Assembly: GCA_009192285.1 (NCBI GenBank)
Contig: CM018604.1
Location: forward strand, 4,187,746 to 4,251,745
Length of the DNA stretch: 64,000 nt
Origin: Morchella semilibera
Taxonomy: Eukaryota > Ascomycota > Pezizomycetes > Pezizales > Morchellaceae
Direction of reading: 5' to 3'
In this document: positions 1 to 11,445 of the stretch, piece after piece
Layout: every line of letters starts with the position of its first letter
Numbering within the stretch: the first letter of the stretch is position 1
Made by a program: the position numbers and the translations under genes
Notes under the pieces: generated by a model
Told to the model about the DNA's origin: nothing
Databases searched by the model: none
Seen by the model: only the letters and a program-made list of their open reading frames with translations

Positions 1-459
1 TGGCTCCGCCATTGTTGAAGCCAGCTTCGGCAGCGATACGAAGCATCTCCGAAAGACCATTAAGAAGAGTGGTTGTTCCGCATGTCTTGAGGATGACCTT
101 ATGGGGGAAGACAAACATGCTACTCTCACTCAAAAGATATGCATCGACATTGTCGTTCTTCACAACCGAGAGGACCTTGCACTTCACGATGTCCAACATT
201 TCCTCCCATCTCTCTTTGGTAATATATTTAAGGCCATTTTGGTGGGTGGTAGGTGGGAGCAGCTCCGGAGAAGGCGTGAACCAGACTTCAAGAAGCTTCT
301 CTGGACCTGATAGATTATAATACATAGGTTAGTTGACAGAGTTTCTAAAAATGAGGGAGTTGAATCATTACCCTCAAAAGCGTTGGTGGAATCAAGATCG
401 GCAGTTGCTTCATAGTTGATCGACAGAGCGGTCGCTTTGGAGCTGGAAGAGCTGATCAT
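1..459 (-). CDS. SPE2: S-adenosylmethionine decarboxylase proenzyme (5' part, runs off left edge)
   Basis: Makes decarboxylated AdoMet, the aminopropyl donor for spermidine and spermine synthesis in the cytosol. Exons are 372-459 and <1-306. The 65-nt intron (307-371) begins GTAATG and ends ATCAG and splits the Gly30 codon. The protein reads FEGPEKLLEVWF, the family's N-terminal signature, then LSESSMFV at about residues 88-95. By family knowledge the proenzyme cleaves itself between Glu90 and Ser91, and Ser91 becomes the pyruvoyl cofactor. LKTCGTT follows, with Cys105 at the same spacing as the catalytic Cys of the human enzyme. The C-terminal two thirds lie outside the window. On the transcribed strand there is no ATG for about 400 nt upstream of the start, so I see no upstream ORF of the kind known in mammalian AMD1 mRNA. 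A pyrimidine run on the plus strand sits at 606-640. Identity is very sure. Confidence 0.95.
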
Positions 460-2082
460 TTTGAATTTGGTGGGTGTACGGTTTTATAATTCTCAGAAAA
501 GGTGGAGGATGTCTTCTTTAGGTAGCTGTTGGGTGGTTGGGTGCTTGGTTGAGAAGAGTGAATTGAATAGTGGGGAGGATTTGTTGTGGGGTGGGGAGGA
601 TCTGTTCTTTTTTTTCTTTTTTCTTTTTTCTTTCACTTTATCCTTTGTAGTCCTTCAATTGAAACAGAAAGCTACTTCCGCCCCGCCGTCAAGATGCCGA
701 TGCTCTTTCGAGAAACCGGTCGAGCAGACGAGGGGTTAGAGTACTGATGTAGAAATTTAGGGTTGAAGCTAAATGCGGCTGAGGCGAGTAAAGTTTTGCA
801 GTTTTTTTCGGGAGTCGTGTTATCTGGGCCTAGTACGCGGTTGAAAAACAACGACGTCAGTACTGATGTCATCCTTTACGGATTGAAAATTAGGATAAGG
901 AATCTTCTAGGCTGGACTATGGGAATACAATATTGAAGCCATTGTGTTTTTTATTGCCTTCTGCGGGGAGTTCATCATTGAAAGACGTTGTCGGGTTGTA
1001 TTTGGGCGATTCCCATGGATAAATGGATGGGTATGGATAGGATTCTATTGAATCGGAAATGGTATGGAGAACCTACTTCTTTCGTAGAGACAAGAAACGG
1101 AGCAGGTCCTTTCGGCTCATAAGAATGAAAAGGTCTTGCTCGGTAGTTTTAGTTTTTGGCTATGTGCAGCCTAGAAACGGAGTCCAGTATGCTCGCCAGA
1201 ATTGTCGACGAACAGACGTGACTGCCGTTTGGGTGGGTTTATTTGGGAGGTAACGTTGAGGTTGTCGTTGTGAGACAGCTTTGCGGCTCCTTGAGTTGAT
1301 CTATTCTACTGTCTTTTGGTAGTCGGCGGAATCTCCTTTGATAATAGAGTAATAAGATTTCGTGATGATCAGCCAATCAATTGTGCTGGAGTGAGTTTCG
1401 TGGAGGGAATTGATGCGACAAGATGAGGAGCCGGGGGAGAGAGGAAGTCCCGTCTTTTGAATCTTGGGGAGAAGTGGGGTTTGCGTCAGGTTTTTTTTTT
1501 TTTTCTTGCTAGGAGAGGGGGGGGGGTGAAGGGGAGGGGGGGGGGGTGGGTTAAAAAGCAAAGTCACTGCCGCACGAAGGCCCCAGGCATGGAAGAAAAT
1601 TCTTTTGCAATCCAGAAAAAAAAAAAAACCTCTATCAGAATAGCGAATCCGGACTGCATCCCAACCATCGCAACCTGCACCACGCGTATAATTGCCCCTT
1701 GGACAGAAAAAGAATGGCAATCATCTCGTCTTGTGCAGCAAATGAACAATATTCACCTTCTCTACTCTAGAAAAACACTACATATGTAATTTCTGCTTCT
1801 CTGCTTGGTACTTGCTCGCTCATGGGTATTGAACCCTGGGTGCCTCCGTGGCCTGGGCGGGTGCTGTCGTGGAAGTGGCAGGTGTGTAGCAGTCCCAGTT
1901 CCTGAGCTAGCCACTCTTGTCTTTTCCGTCTATGCGCGCAAATTCACAATCTCTGCGGGGTTTATTATTTTGGTATTTTATTTTTTTTAGGTGTTTTTGG
2001 TCCCTTCCGATGATGTTCCCTATTATGTATTTATTACGCCCCCCCCCCCCCCCCAGTTGCAGAGGGCCCTTACCACCACCAG
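460..2082. other. Gene-free stretch upstream of SPE2
   Basis: No ORF here resembles a known protein. The leftmost ~400 bases are likely the leader and promoter of the decarboxylase gene. G homopolymers occur at 1517-1526 and 1536-1546, T and A runs near 1491 and 1617, and a 16-base C run at 2039-2054 just before the first palindromic element. ORFs read through these homopolymers give low-complexity peptides only. Confidence 0.6.
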
Positions 2083-2208
2083 TACTCGTATTTCGCTGAC
2101 GTTTGTGGACGCGACTGATATTGCATGCCATACAAAAATACGCCAAGCTCATGATTTTGGGTGTATGCAATAATGGCCCAGTTCAAAAACGTCAGCGAAA
2201 AACGAGTA
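2083..2208. mobile_element. Palindromic MITE, TA-flanked, copy 1
   Basis: A 126-bp nearly full-length palindrome. The left arm starts TACTCGTATTTCGCTGACG. The right arm, read in reverse complement, starts TACTCGTTTTTCGCTGACG. The arms close on an inner inverted pair, ATTGCATGCCATAC against GTGTATGCAAT. Both ends carry TA, consistent with a TA target duplication as in Tc1/mariner-type miniature elements. There is no coding capacity. A second copy lies at 24175-24302; the interiors match best when one copy is reverse-complemented. The class assignment is inference, while the inverted repeat and the second copy are direct observation. Confidence 0.8.
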
Positions 2209-5200
2209 GTCCATGTCGACCTTATCCTTGGACCCTCGATCTTGTAACCGTTCCATGATCAGAGCATGAGTGTTTAGAATCTTGACCAAAACGTTCCCCT
2301 CCCTGCACGTAAGCGCAGAGAAGAGATGTAATAACCGAAATTATGATTGTGCCTTATTTCTGATCATCGCAATGGAAAGTTTCTGCTACCTACTTTTTTG
2401 AATTGTTTGTCGGATATATGGCACAATGTATGATAGCTGAGATGATGGATGGAAGCCACCAGATGCTCATTTGCTAGAGACCTCGCATCGGAGACCACGA
2501 ATTCGTGAAGGTCTGCTGCATCTCTGACGAGGCAAATTGATATTGTGATAGAGAATAGACAACAGGTAGAGAAGTAATTGAGAGAGAAAGATCGCCGTGT
2601 GTCCAGCGAGGTTGTTCCTTTATTCTAATTCGACGCCTCGTAGGTGGGTATCAAACTGGAAACCTTTACCTTCGTTTTGCCCCCGGAATAAGTGCCGTTT
2701 TGCAAATCATGACGGCCGCATCTTTTTTTTTTTTTCTTGCAAAGATCTGCCTAAAAAAAGTTTGCGAGTCCCATACCGTGTGGTATTCGGATGATCGGTT
2801 GTTTCTACTGATATCTCGGTTTTTGTCCTGTTCGATCCAAGGTTTTTTCTCTGGGCCGGCCTTTATTCTTCTTCTTGATTGCTATTAGCTATTGTCCCCT
2901 TTAGTTCAACAGCTCCAAGAACCCAAGAACGTAAGCATATCTATCCCCTAACAACGTATCTCACAATCCCCCAACGAATAACAAACCGGATTTAGTACTA
3001 GAAATGTGTTGTTTTTCTTCCACAGTTACGCCGGCCACCGCAAGAGTACTTCATCTACCGAAATAAAAGTATAATGCGTGCTGTTGTCTGTATCCAGGTA
3101 GGGTTGTTTCCCTACACAGATCCTTTCAATGACTTTCCAATTATATAACGTATCCTGCACATCTACTCCACTTGGAGAGTGATTTTCATGCACGCAATAC
3201 TTATACCAATACCGGTACAAGACCACATCTTCCCATCTACAGACACACGTACAGTCCTGCCCCCCACTACTACATTAACACCATGCGTTTTTCATTTTTT
3301 TGAAAATCACATGGTCCTATGAGCTGGCAATGCTTGAGGGGGGGGGGGGTGGTTATTCCCAAGGCCAGTACAGTTGATCTCGGATAGTGTAGCGGGAGAA
3401 ATAAACCCTGGATAACAGAACGTTTGTGGCGTGTTAGAGAAAGTTCTTTCTGGATTCCATTAACCCAACGTCTACAACGCATAAACTGTACGGGGATGGG
3501 TAAAACGGACCTTTAACCTGGGGAAGTCTCGGAGTAGCTTTTTTGAAGATGGGGTTTGTGGGGGAACAAAAGATTATCCTTGCTACCCTTGCTACCCTTG
3601 CTACCAATTGTGGGGTATGGTACTGGTTAGAGATGTTCTCTGGCAGAAATACATGTAGATACTACATGTACATACATGTATAGTATGTAGCTGGCTCACC
3701 CGTCACGTAGTTTGTGTTACACAGGGTGGGTATTTGTGATTACCTACTCTACTACGCATCTATTCTATATCAGATGCACGGAAAATTTCATCGGGATGCG
3801 TACATCATAAGTTACATACATGCTTCGCACGAATACTTGTAATAATGCCTTCTTAAGAGATACATGTAGATTCGGCTTGTCAATAGGTATCGTGATCAGC
3901 TAGCTTATCACGAAATGCTCTTATCCTGCACACACCTCTGTTCTTGTCCCCACAAATGTGCGAGACCTTGAGAATTGTCTTCAAAAACAAAATATCTGAC
4001 ACACATGATATATCCTAATCCTGCGGAGACGTGATGTCACGTGCTAGAGCCCCCAATTATCGGATGAAGCTTAAGTTTCTACCCCACACTCTAGTAATTA
4101 AGCTAATTAAACGGTGTCCATGGATCTTAAGGGACACCCACTACCATGTGGGGAGTATCGTGATTACCCCCCATCCCTCCAGTTGGGTAGGAAATTAACT
4201 AGGCATGTCACCACGCGCCGGTACTTCGGACTACTTTTCATTTCATAATGTTTTCGGAGTGGACTGGGGCTGCATACCGCCAAAGTCTGGTTGTTACGCG
4301 AATTTGCCCATATATGCAGACCCAGTTCAGTCCTGAAACACTATGAAGTTACGAGCACAACAATTGATGATATCACTATCATCTACTGCAAAGGTGACCA
4401 AGATGGACTTTTATCACTCGGCTGAGATGCCCTTGGCAGTGGGGGGTATGGTAATCACAGCTGTAGCTGAACATTGACTGCTAGTTGGACCATGCCTCTA
4501 GCTCTGATGACGCACATGATAAATATCATGGTTTCCCTAGGCAGCAGCTCAGTTGCTACTCTATCAGTGGATTCAACAGAGACAAGTGGCTTCCATTGGT
4601 GAAAGAAGTGCATCTAAACTGTGGTCTAGGCTGCGGTCGACTGGATACATGCATACAATAACACCGGCATGAATGAATCTTTGGCCCCCTACTCCCTGCG
4701 TTATATTTCACCAATTTCCATATTCCTATGGCCTGGCCTCCTATGCTAACCACTGCCCCACCGCAACCGACTATGTATCTAGCAAAATCTGCATAGAGGT
4801 ACCCATCGAGAAGCTTTCTCCCATGGCGTGCATATCTTGTGACTAAGCTATTGATTGTCATTGGTTGAATGTTAATAGCTGAGTCCAAACAAATCGGCCA
4901 AGACACCTGGAGATACTAAATAGGAGTCATATCTGTACTGACCCTGGCTAGGATATATTAGACCAGTTTTATGAACACCTTACTCCTCGAATTTTCTATC
5001 AATCAATCATTTCCACGAACATGGACCTAACTTAACCCTCAGAGCGGATTATCTTCAAGCAATCAATACAGGTCCGCATTTTACCCCCGGCGTAACAAAC
5101 GGTATCAAATCAAATTTCCGGCACAAATCATACGACGTAGCACGCAAGGCAAAGATAAAGATTTTCAGCTGTTGTACAATAGTAATAAATGTTTCCAAGT

Positions 5201-5468
5201 GGTCTGCATTTTTGTTTGGTTACCAAAAAAGGTCAGCCCCGATCCAGAATTCCGGGTACAGTACCAACGGGCAGCAAGGGTTTTTAGGGGTTCAAGACGA
5301 AGGATTAAAGGCCCGGTCGCCTATGCAAACCAAAAAAGGTGCCTTGCATCTATTTTCGGCACTAAATACTGTTCCAAGTTCTCCATCGCAACAGAGAGTA
5401 ATATATCTCTATCATTAGGGCACCCAGGTTCCTGCGGGATGGATCTACATACTACTGGAGGGATTTTT
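2209..5468. other. Gene-free stretch with small repeats
   Basis: No gene recognised. It holds a 12-base G run (3338-3349), the 9-bp tandem repeat at 3578-3604, and a cluster of TACATGTA palindromes at 3650-3680 and 3861. The longest ORF (4556-4906, minus, 116 aa) has no recognisable domain, splice partner or promoter, and I do not call it a gene. Confidence 0.55.
3578..3604. repeat. Tandem repeat, 3 x 9 bp
   Basis: Three perfect consecutive copies of the unit CCTTGCTAC. No function is evident. Confidence 0.9.
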
Positions 5469-5575
5469 GTACTCGGGTGTGTGGGTAAGTGATCAGAATC
5501 TGATAAGTGAATGTTGTAACGGATGCGTGTGTTTGTCTTATCAGATCCTGATCACTTTTTGCAGCACCCTAGTAC
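5469..5575. mobile_element. Short palindromic MITE with ~39-bp inverted ends
   Basis: The left end begins GTACTCGGGTG and the right end, in reverse complement, begins GTACTAGGGTG. After a few mismatches both arms continue AAGTGATCAG and ATCTGATAAG (inner arms 5487-5507 and 5537-5557). The loop is about 29 nt. Both ends carry TA, again consistent with a TA duplication. It is unrelated in sequence to the 2083 element apart from CTCG next to the flanking TA. No coding capacity. Confidence 0.75.
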
Positions 5576-8500
5576 CCTAATGGCGCTCTCCTCTCGTCTC
5601 CAAACATGGTTTTAAACCAGTTTATTTTATCTTTCATTTACATACCGCCTGGCCGATATACAACCTAGTCATCTAAGCAGCATATGTATACAAGGAATTT
5701 CAGAGTACGTACATGGTACGACATGAAAAGCTCAACCGTCCGCCTGCCCTATGAAAATCATTGTCAGAAACGATGCTGCGTACATACACAAAGCGGGCCG
5801 CGGCCGGCGTCTCGGTTGGAATTTTTCTTTTTCTTTTTCGATCTCTGGTTAAATTCCAGATTTCTCGGTCCTCATATCTCCCGGGAAAACTCTAGTAGAG
5901 TAGCTATATGCCGCATGGATGGTTTGCACTGAGATAGAGTGCTCTACTCTCTCTGCTACAGCAGGTCCTTTAATTTCTTCTAATATACTTTAATAGTGTC
6001 TTCCTATCAATTCTGCTTTTACCGAAACACTCACTTCAAGGCGGGGGAGTCCGGCACCCGCCGACCCCATAGGCTTTAGACAATAGTTATCAATAAGAGT
6101 TATCATTTCGACCATTTCATCCTACAAGCTCGATCATGAAACTGTCTCTACTAGTGACGAGCTACCTAGAGATTAGTTATCGTAGAGAGTGAGATGCGCA
6201 TACAGGCATGAATTAGTAGAGTAACGCTGTCATTCTAATAAGAGTATGTATGTAGATTACTTGCCTACTTTACCCTACTAATGCCTATGCTAGTTTTCTC
6301 TAGAAGCGTCATGGGTGCTAACAGGTTTCAGAAGTTGCAGACAGGAAGCTAGGCCTATATGGGATTCTTGGCAGGTATGCTGTTGACCTCAGAGGACACG
6401 ATGCTTCGTAACAGTGGACAGTAGGATCATGTACGCCCCGAGCCAGTGCCGGCCGAGTTCCGAGATATGTCTCGGTAAATTCCTTTGAAATTCCGAAAAG
6501 CACTGAATCACAAGACGTCCAGCATCACCTTACCCTAATCTAGTAGCGATACGGTAACATTTTACATGGAGGAAGATAAGGTTCTTACTCCCCTAGCTGT
6601 ATACCCGGGTGACCGAGCTCCACAAGTACTTCCTTAACTAGAGTAGCACCATTTTCTGAGACGATTCTAAACTTGATATCAATGATGATATGCGTTCTGT
6701 ACGAGAAAGGCCTAGTCACGTACTGACCGCACTCAAGTCCGTGTGGGTTAATACAAGAGGAGGTAGAGTAGAACTCTGCTATGTATACAGGGCCGTATAA
6801 TTCCTATATGGCCCCACAGCTATTTTCGTAAAATATGAAGAAAACAGGAAATAGAATTCACGTGTTTGAGAAAGGAAAATGAGACATAGTGCTGCTGATC
6901 ATAAGAGAGAGCCTATGCATGGGGTAAATAAGGAATCCTTCATGGCGGGAACTGAGCCTATGGTATTAAACATGGACCGTTATTCCCTTTTGTGAGAGCG
7001 GATATTATGCACTCTGCCGACAGCACAACAAGCCGAGCACTGCTACTATCCGTGATTCGATCCGATCTATGGGAAATACGGTGCGGCATATATTTAGAGA
7101 ATTCTCATATAATCCTACGGCAGTCAAGCACTCTATAAGCCACTGTCTTGCCTATTATACTTTTTGAGTCTACCTAAGTTCTACGTTCCTCACAGGTTTC
7201 AATAACGCTAATTTTCAGACTGTTCTACTACACTACTGTGCCTACCATCAATTTTCATGTATTTTCGATCATTGCCATATTCAAACTAAATTCCGTCAGG
7301 ATATATAGAAGCTTCCCTCGCGCTGACTCTAGCATAATGAGGTACTACATCATGAGTTTTTGAATGATTATTCCGTTGAACTTTGGCGAATAGGTTTAGC
7401 CAACTAAGAAGCTTTCCCTGCGGCCGCAGATCTCACTAATCATTAACCATACAGTGTCACAAGCGTCTCCGATCATTACCCCAGCAAACCCCGCGTGGCA
7501 GCGCCCCAAGATAAAAACCATTACTTCGTTTATTTTCAGGACATTGCAAATCCACCTCAAGTAGGCATAAGCCTGATCCCATCACGCACGTCACCCCTTC
7601 TTAGCAGATCTTTTCTTTCTTGGAGCATGTTTGTCCTCCTTTGGCGGCGTTACAGCTCCCATAACAGCTAGCCTGTTGAATATCGCTATGCTAATATGTT
7701 GTGAATACCGGCAAAAACGGAGACATAACATTCTTTCAGAAACTAATAACCTCCGGTAAATCCTCCCATAAAATAAGGACATCAGTTCAGTAACAACGCT
7801 GCCCGTAGTGATATTTTCAGTCAAGAAGGATCCATCAATCAAGCGGGGCAGAAAAAACCCACGCCGACCACTAAGGTCCAACCATCTATCCTTAGTGCTG
7901 ACACCGGCTTTTGTTTCTAGAATGGTTATTATTATATATTCCCTGCATTAACTAGAGTAAGTAGCAAGCCATCTGGCATCTGGTTTTGGCCACTGAGGCT
8001 CCGTGTAACTACATGTAGCTAGTTAGTGGGTAACACAAAAGGAAAGGGGGGCGCCGTGCAGGGGCCACGATCTTCGATATCCTTGTGGGAAACATACCTA
8101 CATGTCATGTCTGAGCCCGCCTTTTATTCAGGGGTAAACAGGAACAGTTCCTGCAGATATGCCAGAGCTGGTTCACTGTGACATGGCGTAAGTAGGGGTT
8201 AGGGTCATTCGCGGTACTTTGATCAGAATACATGTAGTTAAATGTTGCACGTGTGAAACTCGAATGAAGGAGGGTTTGTAGTGTACAAGGGAGTATATTG
8301 TGTTCTAGGCAAAAATATCCGTGCGCAAACAAGACTTTAGAACAGCAAAACCCCCACGGGAAAAGCTGTTTCCATACTAGTAGGCCCGGATAAACAACCT
8401 AATACATAGAACGGTTCTTGCAAAGTTAAGTTACTCCATTGGAAAACTTAAGTTTTGGTAGAATTGCCTGATAAGATATGAGAATTACCTAGAGAGGTAA

Positions 8501-9189
8501 GTAGCCTATGTTTCTAGAAATTAGCACTATGTGTTATGGCGCTCGGCTGACCCAATATACATTAACCCAGCATCTGTAAACGGAGCGTCATATAAATATT
8601 TATGAAAAAAACAGACAGGCGAGAAGAAACGGACAGACTTTACGTAGCTAGGTGAAAGTATAACGAAGGAGACATTAATCAAACACACAGAAAAGCTTAA
8701 TCTGAAGGAAGTGGGAATTCAAAAGATAAGGAAAGTATAAACGGGGCATGAAAAGAAACAATAAAGTACAGAGTTCCATAGCCCATGGCCCGCCAATTAT
8801 ATCACAGTTTAAAGTAGGAGCGATTTATAGATATTAATATATTAACTGTAATATGAAAGGGGTGATATTATCTCTACAACTACTTAGATTTATGGTATGG
8901 TGTGGTAGAGCCTTGATTCGAGATTCACGGTTGTCGACTTAGGAGATGCTAGAATAGTGATAGTTTTCTTCCATTGGTGTTTTTCCATACCGGACCCTTC
9001 TATGAAGGGAATATAGTTGTGTTAGCAGGAAGAACATGATGGTATGAGCGCCGGGAAAGAAAGAAAACAGATTCGTAGGAATCGAAAGCATAATAAAGTA
9101 GAGTAAGACATCCAGAGTTTTCTGCTACAGCGCTAATCATCCTAATATGTAGGAAATGGGAAATCTCTAGTCAGGATCTTATGGTGCAG
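5576..9189. other. Gene-free AT-rich stretch
   Basis: Stop codons are dense in all frames and no ORF has recognisable protein features. The longest (7591-7881, minus, 96 aa) starts and stops without splice or promoter context. I see no tRNA, transposase or inverted-repeat element apart from scattered TACATGTA sites near 8010 and 8230. Confidence 0.55.
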
Positions 9190-9667
9190 TAAACGTGTCA
9201 AAAGTGATTTTACCAACGGTGGTAAATTATTTTACCACTGGTGGTGAAAAAATATCAGCATTTATACCTTAAAATGGATAAAATCACAGACCGTTTGGCC
9301 AAAAGGGGCTATATAATGCCAGTATGTATGAAGATTGTCCACCAGTGGGGAATTTCATCACCAGTGGTAGGTCATTTTATCACCGGTGGCAGCTATTTTA
9401 CCACCGGTGTGAAACTGCATCAGCAAACTACCATTTGTGTCTGGTGTCTCCAAATTGTCTCCTGGGTCTCCTGAGTCTCCTGAGACCCCTGGACACCTTC
9501 TGAGTCTCCTGAGGCTCAGGTGACATCAGGAGACAAATGAAGTCTTGCTGATGTGTTGGTATTAATGATAATGCAGAATAAAGACTGAAAGTCAGCATCT
9601 ATACTGGAACAAGGACTGAAATTCAGTACTTATACCACCAGTGGTAAAATTACTTTTGACACATTTA
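9190..9667. mobile_element. TIR element with internal array of CCACYGGTGG palindromes
   Basis: A 478-bp element. Its ends are TAAACGTGTCAAAAGTGATT and, in reverse complement of the right end, TAAATGTGTCAAAAGTAATT, followed by TTACCA on both sides. TA at each end fits a TA target duplication. Inside, the palindromic core ACCACYGGTGGT, usually flanked by TTTT or AAAA, recurs at about 9211, 9231, 9350-9375, 9380, 9400 and 9635. A GTCTCCTGAGTCTCCTGAG block fills about 9450-9530. A 77-aa ORF inside has no transposase features, so it is a non-autonomous element. Family is uncertain. Confidence 0.75.
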
Positions 9668-11092
9668 CCGCTCGATATATATATCTAGAATGGAGATGAG
9701 TAAATGCACCACTGATATATATATAGTATGGCGAAAGTTTAAAGGTTGTATGGGAAATACATCATATATATCACCAAAGGCCTAATTTGTGTGGGTGTGA
9801 GTAAGCAAGTTTTTGTGGGCCTGAATAATTAAAAATTAAATTGTGTGCATGTGGGTATAATGAATTAAAGGAAAGCGTTAATTAAAACTTTGCTTGGTTC
9901 ACGTGTGAGGGAAGTTTCAATCAACTATTTAACCTTATTCCCTTTGAAAAAAGAAGATTGAAAGAAATCAACAGGTACTAATAGGCATATATCATTACAT
10001 AGGTGGGGGCTGGATCTTTGGCCTCGGAGTGGTAGTACAGTGAGGGTAGTGCCAACTATGACACTGGACTTTATGGGGATCTTAGAACATTCATGATATA
10101 TATACAAAGAAATGAAGCTGGTAAAAGGCTGTAAAAAGTACTAATAACGGAGATGGGTACAACGATAGGGATCAACGGTGGAAAAATATATTAGTAAAGG
10201 ACATCTTGCTGTAGAAGCATGTAAATGAGGTAAATGGAATTAAAGGAGATCAAGTTATTATTGTTTAATTGAAATGAAATATGCGTGGATAATAAAGGTG
10301 CTTAAGGACGGTGGCTGAATTAACAATTATGCAAGCCCAAAGCGGGTGGGCTCAAGGTTTAGATCAGTCAAGACATTTATTACTAACACCATATGCACTC
10401 CCATTTTTTAAAGGGTGTAGAGGAATGCACACATGTATATAAATGTACAGCACGAAAAAACGGGGTGCAATAACTACGGAATTTAGTGACGAATACTGAA
10501 TTAGACTGGCATTTTAGGAAGAATACTGTAACAATACAGTATTCTTAGTACATTACTAGAATATTGATGGGGATATAGTAGCAAATCTACACCCCTCTTG
10601 TACTGTAGTTAGTAGGTAACGACACTGTAAGTACTGCCAGTAATACCAGCGTCGCAAATTGCTGAAGGCCATACCATGCCAGTTCTTGGCACCACGTATA
10701 AGGTATCTCAATTTTATTCTCTTCAAGAGGCGTTCTATGTAGCATAAATAATACTCATGTTACTATAGCTACAAATATCTGGATAGTATGTCCCTCAGGG
10801 TTACAAGCTTAGCATACACGCGTAAAACAAACACCCTTGGTATACCGGTTATTGCTATTAAAGAGGCCAAATTTACTTATATATAACCAGATAACCTATA
10901 TTCGAAATATGCCATGTCAAGAAACAATGAATCTACAACCGCCAGGGGATACAATTAATAATGTAATAAAAAAAAAATACAACCGCCAGGAACCAACCCT
11001 CGAGTGATACTTCATGACTAAATTTTTGATTACTCTTACACGCTATATACACGGGCCTCGCACACTCTGTAGAAGGTTTAGAAACAGAAGAC
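9668..11092. other. Gene-free AT-rich stretch
   Basis: No coding region recognised. It contains a perfect 12-bp hairpin at 10519-10546 and many TATATA stretches. Nothing else stands out. Confidence 0.55.
10519..10546. repeat. Perfect short hairpin
   Basis: AAGAATACTGTA (10519-10530) and its exact reverse complement (10535-10546) flank a 4-nt loop. No T-run follows that would make it a terminator in a eukaryote. It may be the core of a very short palindromic element, but no flanking duplication was seen. Confidence 0.8.
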
Positions 11093-11445
11093 TTACTTCA
11101 TAGTGATGGGCACGAGACGAGACGAGACGAGACTAATCCATTGGATTAGGTCTCGAAGGTCTCGAGACAATGGTCTAGTCTCGTCAAAGTCTCGAGACTT
11201 TTGGTCATGTGACTTTTTTTCTGGGGAACATCTATAATCATGGTAGTTAATGTAAATTAAAAGTTGATCAGAAGTTGGAATCGTAGAAGCACATTTGCGG
11301 AAATAAATTCCTAAAAGTCTCGAGACATTCAGACCTAGTCTTGTCTTGTCTTGTCTTGTCAACCCTCAGGTCTCGTCTTGTCTTGCTGAAAGTCTCGAGA
11401 CTTAGCCTCAAGACAACCTGTCTTGTGCCCACCACTATTACTTCA
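11093..11445. mobile_element. hAT-type MITE with 8-bp target site duplication
   Basis: The element body is 11101-11437 (337 bp). The ends are TAGTGATGGGCACGAGAC and, in reverse complement of the right end, TAGTGGTGGGCACAAGAC. By family knowledge, TAGNGNTGGGCA-like termini and 8-bp duplications are typical of hAT transposons. The flanks carry an exact 8-bp duplication TTACTTCA at 11093-11100 and 11438-11445. The interior is filled with GAGAC/GTCTC units: GACGA tandems at the left, CTTGT tandems near 11340-11360, and several TCTCGAGAC palindromes that could be transposase-binding subterminal repeats. It has no transposase ORF and so is non-autonomous. The intact duplication suggests fairly recent insertion. 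Confidence 0.9.

Noticed and set aside
2831-2860. GTTCGATCC-like T-loop that might mark a tRNA
   Set aside because: The flanking 5-bp arms do not pair and no acceptor or D-arm is found upstream.
4556-4906. 116-aa minus-strand ORF in the left gene desert
   Set aside because: No domain, no splice or promoter context and no neighbouring exon; consistent with chance.
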